Source: an uncultured Kangiella sp.
GTDB taxonomy: Bacteria > Pseudomonadota > Gammaproteobacteria > Enterobacterales > Kangiellaceae
Assembly (NCBI GenBank): GCA_950096615.1
Contig: CATNCP010000001.1
Coordinates: forward strand, 1 to 64,000
DNA: 64,000 nt
Direction: 5' to 3'
Of this stretch, positions 58,973-64,000 are shown piece after piece; positions within the stretch are counted from its first letter, which is position 1, and the number at the start of each line of letters is the position of its first letter. The position numbers and the translations under genes were made by a program. The notes under the pieces were generated by a model. The model was given only the letters and a program-made list of their open reading frames with translations. It did no database searches and was not told the origin of the DNA.

Positions 58973-59515
58973 CTAACGACTAAAATACTCCTTTGCTGTG
59001 ATCGAATAGACGTCAGCTTCTTTATCATAAATAGTAATACGTTCCACAAGAGTCTCGCCAATTCGTTTCGCCACAGCAACCGAACCATCGTTACCAGGCT
59101 GAATGAGACTGATGATTTTTTCAAGCCGCATAGTCTTAAAAGCATACCCAAGCGCTGCTTCGGCGGCTTCTGTGGCGTAACCTTTGCCCCAAGCTTTAGG
59201 ATGCAGTACCCAACCAATTTCTTTAGCTGGCCAGCCTTCCGGCTCGATAATGCCACAACGTCCGACAAACTCACCGCTTTCTTTTTCTTCAAGCGCCCAC
59301 TGACCATGACCACGCAGTACCCAATGCCCCGCCATACCAGCGATACTCCGCCATGCTTCGCGAGGTGACATTGGATGACCCGGTACCAAATAACGCGTAA
59401 TGTCCGGATCCGCCATCATTTCATAATAAGCGTTTAAGTCGCTTTCTTGGTAGGAGCGTAAGATGAGTCGTTCGGTTTGTAACACTGGAATTTTTATTAC
59501 ATCAAATAAATCCAT
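58973..59515 (-). CDS. GNAT family N-acetyltransferase (RimJ/RimL-like)
   Basis: LQTERLILRSYQESDLNAYYEMM...EIGWVLHPKAWGKGYATEAAEAAL; start MDLFDV preferred. Confidence 0.9.
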   Translation of the reverse strand: MDLFDVIKIPVLQTERLILRSYQESDLNAYYEMMADPDITRYLVPGHPMSPREAWRSIAGMAGHWVLRGHGQWALEEKESGEFVGRCGIIEPEGWPAKEIGWVLHPKAWGKGYATEAAEAALGYAFKTMRLEKIISLIQPGNDGSVAVAKRIGETLVERITIYDKEADVYSITAKEYFSR

Positions 59516-59613
59516 TTCAAAGTCCTTACTTTGATGGCTTGATTCACGCAAAATTGATGATATCTTGCTATCCTATATTTATTGACAGTCCTATCTTAAA
59601 TAAAGGAAAACTT

Positions 59614-60141
59614 ATGTCACGTATTTTATTAATGGTTTTTGGTTTGCTTCTTTCAGCAAATGTCGCTGCGAACTCTAACTGGGTCGGAGCTTTAGCGCCA
59701 GACTTTGAATTAAAAGATCAAAACGGTGATACCAAAAGCTTAAAAGACTTTAAAGACCAATGGGTAGTTTTGTATTTTTACCCCAAAGACGATACGCCCG
59801 GTTGTACCACTGAAGCCAAAAACTTTCGTGATAAATACCTTGAGTACAAGGCGTTAGACGCTGAAATCGTGGGCATTTCTCTTGATGACGTCAGTTCGCA
59901 TAAAGACTTTTCCAACGCTTACCAGCTACCCTTTACCATCCTAGCTGATGTCGACCAGGAAGCGAGCAAAGCTTATAAAGTGTTAGGTGGTTTTGGACCG
60001 ATGGAATACGCGGAGCGTGAAACCTTTATCATCGATCCTAAAGGCAATATCGTTTATCACTACTCAGAGGTAGACCCAGACGTTCATGCTGAAGAAGTGT
60101 ATGAGCAATTGAAAAAGTTACAAAAAGAGCTGGCAGGCTAG
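59614..60141 (+). CDS. Peroxiredoxin (Bcp/AhpC-TSA) with N-terminal signal peptide
   Basis: MSRILLMVFGLLLSANVAANS signal; APDFELKDQNGDTKSLKDFK, FYPKDDTPGCTTEAKNFRD. Confidence 0.92.
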   Translation: MSRILLMVFGLLLSANVAANSNWVGALAPDFELKDQNGDTKSLKDFKDQWVVLYFYPKDDTPGCTTEAKNFRDKYLEYKALDAEIVGISLDDVSSHKDFSNAYQLPFTILADVDQEASKAYKVLGGFGPMEYAERETFIIDPKGNIVYHYSEVDPDVHAEEVYEQLKKLQKELAG

Positions 60142-60156
60142 CTCTTAGTTAAAGGC

Positions 60157-60801
60157 TTATTGCTGCTCTATTAATTGGCGAATATCGTCGATAATAGCGA
60201 TCGGAGCGTGCTGTTTGAGTAACTCCACTCTGTGCGCTCCATAAGTCACACCAACACTGTGCGTTCCTGCATTTTGCGCCATTTTCAGGTCATGGGTTGT
60301 GTCGCCCACCATTACGGTTTGCTGCGGCTTAACATCAAAATGTTTCATTAACGTGTGCAACATGGCCGGATCAGGCTTACTGTTCGACTCATCGCTGGCA
60401 ATAGTGGTATCGAAAAAGTGCTTAAGTTTAGACTCATCCAACACTCGATCTAAACCATGGCGCGCTTTACCGGTCGCAACCGTTAAGTAATAGCCTTCAT
60501 CTTTCAGCTTAGTCAGCACATCTTCCACGCCTTCGAACATTGGGCTTGGCGTCTTATCACCATCGACATACTGGTAACGGTATTCTTCAGTGATCCAGTC
60601 ATGGTCATCCACTTCAGGAAACAGCTGACGATAACAATTTCCCAAACTCAGTCCGATAATAGCTCTAACTTCATCATCAGTTGGGACAGGAAGCTTTAGG
60701 TTTCGAGCCGTAGCTTGCATCGCTGAAACGATTCTTCCCGTTGAATCCATTAAGGTTCCATCCCAATCAAAAACAATTAACGGTGTTTCGCGTGTTAGCA
60801 T
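60157..60801 (-). CDS. HAD-superfamily phosphatase (Gph-like)
   Basis: 214 aa; IVFDWDGTLMDSTGRIV...MVGDTTHDLKMAQNAG. Confidence 0.92.
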   Translation of the reverse strand: MLTRETPLIVFDWDGTLMDSTGRIVSAMQATARNLKLPVPTDDEVRAIIGLSLGNCYRQLFPEVDDHDWITEEYRYQYVDGDKTPSPMFEGVEDVLTKLKDEGYYLTVATGKARHGLDRVLDESKLKHFFDTTIASDESNSKPDPAMLHTLMKHFDVKPQQTVMVGDTTHDLKMAQNAGTHSVGVTYGAHRVELLKQHAPIAIIDDIRQLIEQQ

Positions 60802-60809
60802 AGTATTGG

Positions 60810-61778
60810 TTATGACTGTTTTCTTACTTGGTTGACGGTATGCTGCAAATCTTCCGGCAAAGGAGCCTCGACCTTGATTGGCTTCTTATCCTCTGGACGA
60901 ACTTTAAAATCTAACGAGTAAGCATGGAGGAAAAGCCGCTCACAAAGACCATCGCGCTTGAATTGTTGATTTAATGCATCATCACCATACTTATCATCAC
61001 CCACTAAGCTGCATCCTACAGACTGCGCATGTACTCGGATTTGATGCGTACGCCCGGTAATCGGTTCGGCCGACACTAAGGTTAATTCCTTAAATCGCTC
61101 TACAACCCTAAAACTGGTCAAGCAAGGTTTACCATCATCGCTGACTCGAACCAAGCGCTCACCAGACTTTACTTGAAACTTTCTTAATGGTGCATCAACA
61201 AATTTCTGCTTGGCTGGCCAATGACCATTGACCAATGCCCAGTAGCGCTTGTTAATCTTTTTCTCTTGAAGCTGCTTATGGATAAAGCGCAAGGTGCTAC
61301 GGCGTTTAGCAATCATCAGACAACCAGAGGTATCACGGTCTAAACGGTGAACCAGCTCTAAGAACGGTGCCGTAGGCCTTAAAGCACGTAATGCTTCTAT
61401 GACGCCAAAACTCATGCCACTACCGCCATGAACGGCCATGCCCGAAGGTTTATTGAGCACAATAACGCGATCATCTTCATAAATGATGGCATCTTCTAAC
61501 GATTGCACAACATTCAGCTTAACCGGAACTTCTTGGTCACGCTGAGCAGTCTGAACAGGCGGAATGCGAATAGAGTCGCCAGCCTCGATTTTATACTCGG
61601 CTTTAATACGACCTTTATTAACGCGGACTTCACCTTTGCGCAACATTTTATAGATGCGTGACTTTGGAACGCCTTTGAGCGTCTTCACTAGGTAATTATC
61701 AATGCGCTGCCCTTCTTCTTCGGCACTGACTTCGACAAATCGAACTTTTGGGCGGGAATCGTTACTCATCGGGCGCAA
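60810..61778 (-). CDS. rluC: 23S rRNA pseudouridine synthase RluC
   Basis: 322 aa; S4 domain plus LVHRLDRDTSGCLMIAK and RTHQIRVHAQSVG; divergent from rne. Confidence 0.94.
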   Translation of the reverse strand: MRPMSNDSRPKVRFVEVSAEEEGQRIDNYLVKTLKGVPKSRIYKMLRKGEVRVNKGRIKAEYKIEAGDSIRIPPVQTAQRDQEVPVKLNVVQSLEDAIIYEDDRVIVLNKPSGMAVHGGSGMSFGVIEALRALRPTAPFLELVHRLDRDTSGCLMIAKRRSTLRFIHKQLQEKKINKRYWALVNGHWPAKQKFVDAPLRKFQVKSGERLVRVSDDGKPCLTSFRVVERFKELTLVSAEPITGRTHQIRVHAQSVGCSLVGDDKYGDDALNQQFKRDGLCERLFLHAYSLDFKVRPEDKKPIKVEAPLPEDLQHTVNQVRKQS

Positions 61779-61847
61779 CTATACCCTAAAATACCTAGAA
61801 ACAACACCTTAATGCACCTCAAATCAAGAACTTAAACAGAATAACGA

Positions 61848-61876
61848 TTGCTGGAATCTCTATATCTGTTTATAAT
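61848..61876 (+). promoter_or_regulatory. Predicted sigma70 promoter of rne
   Basis: TTGCTG - 17 nt - TATAAT. Confidence 0.65.
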
Positions 61877-61911
61877 GCCTACACGGAGTCTATAGTGCTC
61901 CGATGAGAAGT

Positions 61912-61956
61912 GAGGCAAATTGGTATAAGAACAATACCAATCAAGAATAGTGCCTC
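61912..61956 (+). promoter_or_regulatory. Structured hairpin in the long rne 5' UTR
   Basis: GAGGCA-aa-TTGGTAT-aagaaca-ATACCAA-N10-TGCCTC nested stems. Confidence 0.5.
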
Positions 61957-62353
61957 AACACATTGGTGTTAGATGTAAACCCATATCGCGTAACGCCTTA
62001 GCGACATACGCATGGTCATACTGACACCCCCAAAGAATTTATGTAATAACACCGAACATGGTGAAGTAACAGAATAGTAGAGCCTTAAAGTATTCTAATT
62101 GGCTCGGTTGGTTTGGCTTCTTTTATGCACAAAAGCGGTAAGACATAGAATAGCCAAACAGGAAAAAACTGATTAATTTTAAGCGTGGAAAGACAACTGC
62201 ATGAAGGACTCTTTAGTCATAAAAATGTTTGTCACAATTAAGCAAGAAAGTACTGTCTAAACAACAAGTTAGATAGTATACCTCAGCCTATTCCTAAAAT
62301 TTCTGTTCTAACTCTCACTGTGTTCGCGGTTTAAAAAAGAGAGTTTTTATACA

Positions 62354-64000
62354 ATGAGACGTATGTTAATTAACGCAACTCACCACAATGAAGAGTTGCG
62401 TGTTGCGATGGTCGATGGCCAACGCTTATATGATTTAGATATTGAGTTAGCAGGAAGAGAACAGAAAAAAGGAAACATTTATAAGGGTAAAGTTACCCGA
62501 ATCGAACCTAGCTTGGAAGCTGCCTTTGTAGACTATGGCGCAGAACGTCATGGTTTCCTTCCGTTAAAAGAAGTTGCCCGTGAGTATATGCACAACCCTC
62601 CTCACAAAGGCCGTCCTACCATCAAAGATGCCTTGAAAGAAGGCCAAGAAATCATAGTTCAGATTGATAAAGAGGAACGCGGCAATAAAGGTGCTGCGCT
62701 TACTACTTCTGTCAGTTTGGCGGGTAGTTACCTAGTATTAATGCCTAACAACCCTCGTGCTGGCGGTATTTCACGTCGAATCGAAGGTGAAGAGCGCTCT
62801 GACCTTAAGCAAATCATGGGCCAGCTCGCGGTACCAAAAGGTATGGGTTGCATCGTCAGAACGGCTGGAGTCGGTAAAAGCCTTGAAGAAATCAATTACG
62901 ATTTCGGCTACTTGCTGGAATTCTGGAAGAACATCAAAGAAGTTTCAAACACTCGCCCTGCTCCTTTCTTAATCACTCAAGAGTCAGACGTGATTACTCG
63001 TGCGATTCGTGACTATTTACGTCCAGATATCGGTGAAATCATCGTCGATCGTAAAGAAGTTCATGATCGCATTAAAACTGAGTTGGGTTATCAGCGACCA
63101 GACTTCGTGAATCGAGTGAAGTTCTACAAAGACGAAATCCCTCTATTCAACCGTTACCAAGTCGAAAGCCAAATCGAAAGCGCTTTCCAGCGTGAAGTAC
63201 GCTTACCATCAGGTGGTTCGGTTGTTTTTGACCAAACCGAAGCATTGCTTTCTATTGATATCAACTCAGCCAAAGCGACAAAAGGCGGTGATATTGAAGA
63301 AACAGCATTACACACCAATAAAGAAGCTGCAGAAGAAATCGCGCGTCAATTACGTCTGCGTGATATTGGTGGCCTTATTGTTATCGACTTCATCGATATG
63401 GGACCTCCGCGCAATCAGCGCGAAGTGGAAAAAGTTTTAAAAGAGTCGGTTGCTCGAGATCGTGCACGTATTCAAATTGGTCGAATTTCGCGATTCGGGC
63501 TGCTTGAAATGTCACGTCAACGTTTACGCCCTTCTCTTGAAGAATCAAGCCAGCACGTATGTCCGCGCTGTAGTGGTTCTGGTGTTATTCGTGGTACTGA
63601 CTCATTGGCACTATCTATTCTTCGTTTGATGGAAGATGAAGCCATGAAAGAATCAACAGCTGAAGTACAAGCAGTACTGCCTGTTGAGGTAGCGACTTTC
63701 TTATTAAACGAAAAGCGTCGTAAGATTGAGCAAATCGAGAAGCGTCAAAAAGTTCGTTTAGTCGTTGTTCCAAACCCTCATATGGAAACACCTCACTACG
63801 AAGTGCTTCGCGTCAAAGGTGGTGAAACTCTTGAAGACAATAGCTACTCACTAATCGGTAAAGCTCCTGAAGTTGAGCTGGTAAAAAGCACAACTCAACC
63901 TGTGCAGCCGCTAGATGAGCCTGCTTTGAAAGGATTAAAGCACAGCACCCCTCCTCCTGCACCAAGCACCAAGCCGAAGAAAAAGAACAAGCCTAAGCAA
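62354..64000 (+). CDS. rne: Ribonuclease E, 5' part (runs off the window end)
   Basis: [73 protein letters not shown]...; open to 64000 so absent from the ORF track. Confidence 0.97.
   Translation, partial: MRRMLINATHHNEELRVAMVDGQRLYDLDIELAGREQKKGNIYKGKVTRIEPSLEAAFVDYGAERHGFLPLKEVAREYMHNPPHKGRPTIKDALKEGQEIIVQIDKEERGNKGAALTTSVSLAGSYLVLMPNNPRAGGISRRIEGEERSDLKQIMGQLAVPKGMGCIVRTAGVGKSLEEINYDFGYLLEFWKNIKEVSNTRPAPFLITQESDVITRAIRDYLRPDIGEIIVDRKEVHDRIKTELGYQRPDFVNRVKFYKDEIPLFNRYQVESQIESAFQREVRLPSGGSVVFDQTEALLSIDINSAKATKGGDIEETALHTNKEAAEEIARQLRLRDIGGLIVIDFIDMGPPRNQREVEKVLKESVARDRARIQIGRISRFGLLEMSRQRLRPSLEESSQHVCPRCSGSGVIRGTDSLALSILRLMEDEAMKESTAEVQAVLPVEVATFLLNEKRRKIEQIEKRQKVRLVVVPNPHMETPHYEVLRVKGGETLEDNSYSLIGKAPEVELVKSTTQPVQPLDEPALKGLKHSTPPPAPSTKPKKKNKPKQ

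Noticed and set aside
63192-63440. ORFs 62757-62972 and 63192-63440 within rne
   Set aside because: Out of frame with RNase E, which reads open through the window end
1-64000. CRISPR arrays, tRNA/rRNA genes, prophage, toxin-antitoxin or classic riboswitch
   Set aside because: No spaced direct repeats, RNA gene motifs, phage structural genes or recognised aptamers seen by eye; a tRNAscan/Infernal run would be decisive

Overview
64 kb of compact gammaproteobacterial chromosome; protein similarity suggests Kangiella or a relative (inference only). Identified left to right: an IS3-family remnant; LysE-type exporter; DUF1328 and DedA-like membrane proteins; an oadGAB decarboxylase pump; a merC/folE2/M1-peptidase/DUF6702 operon behind a Zur-like palindrome; a copper/silver efflux operon (cusCBA-copC-copD and others); pirin, purT, thiF/moeB, corA, mscS, prc and glutaryl-CoA dehydrogenase; a 14 kb locus with three subtilisin-like S8 proteases around a Ser/Thr kinase-TPR protein, FHA-GAF protein, histidine kinase, LuxR/NarL-type regulator and an unknown secreted protein; then the conserved tatD-pilZ-holB-tmk-mltG-pabC-fabF-acpP-fabG-fabD-fabH-plsX-rpmF-yceD-maf block, rluC, and the 5' part of rne cut by the window end. 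The strongest candidate for an undescribed system is the S8/kinase locus. By eye, a 19-nt element, TAGGGG-N4-CCCY-N-ATWC, lies 44-81 nt upstream of the start codon of all three proteases, which suggests a dedicated regulon controlled by the local two-component regulator. Other notable items are the Zur-like operon, a CusF-like domain fused to CusB with altered metal ligands, and two long inverted-repeat elements inside the fab cluster.
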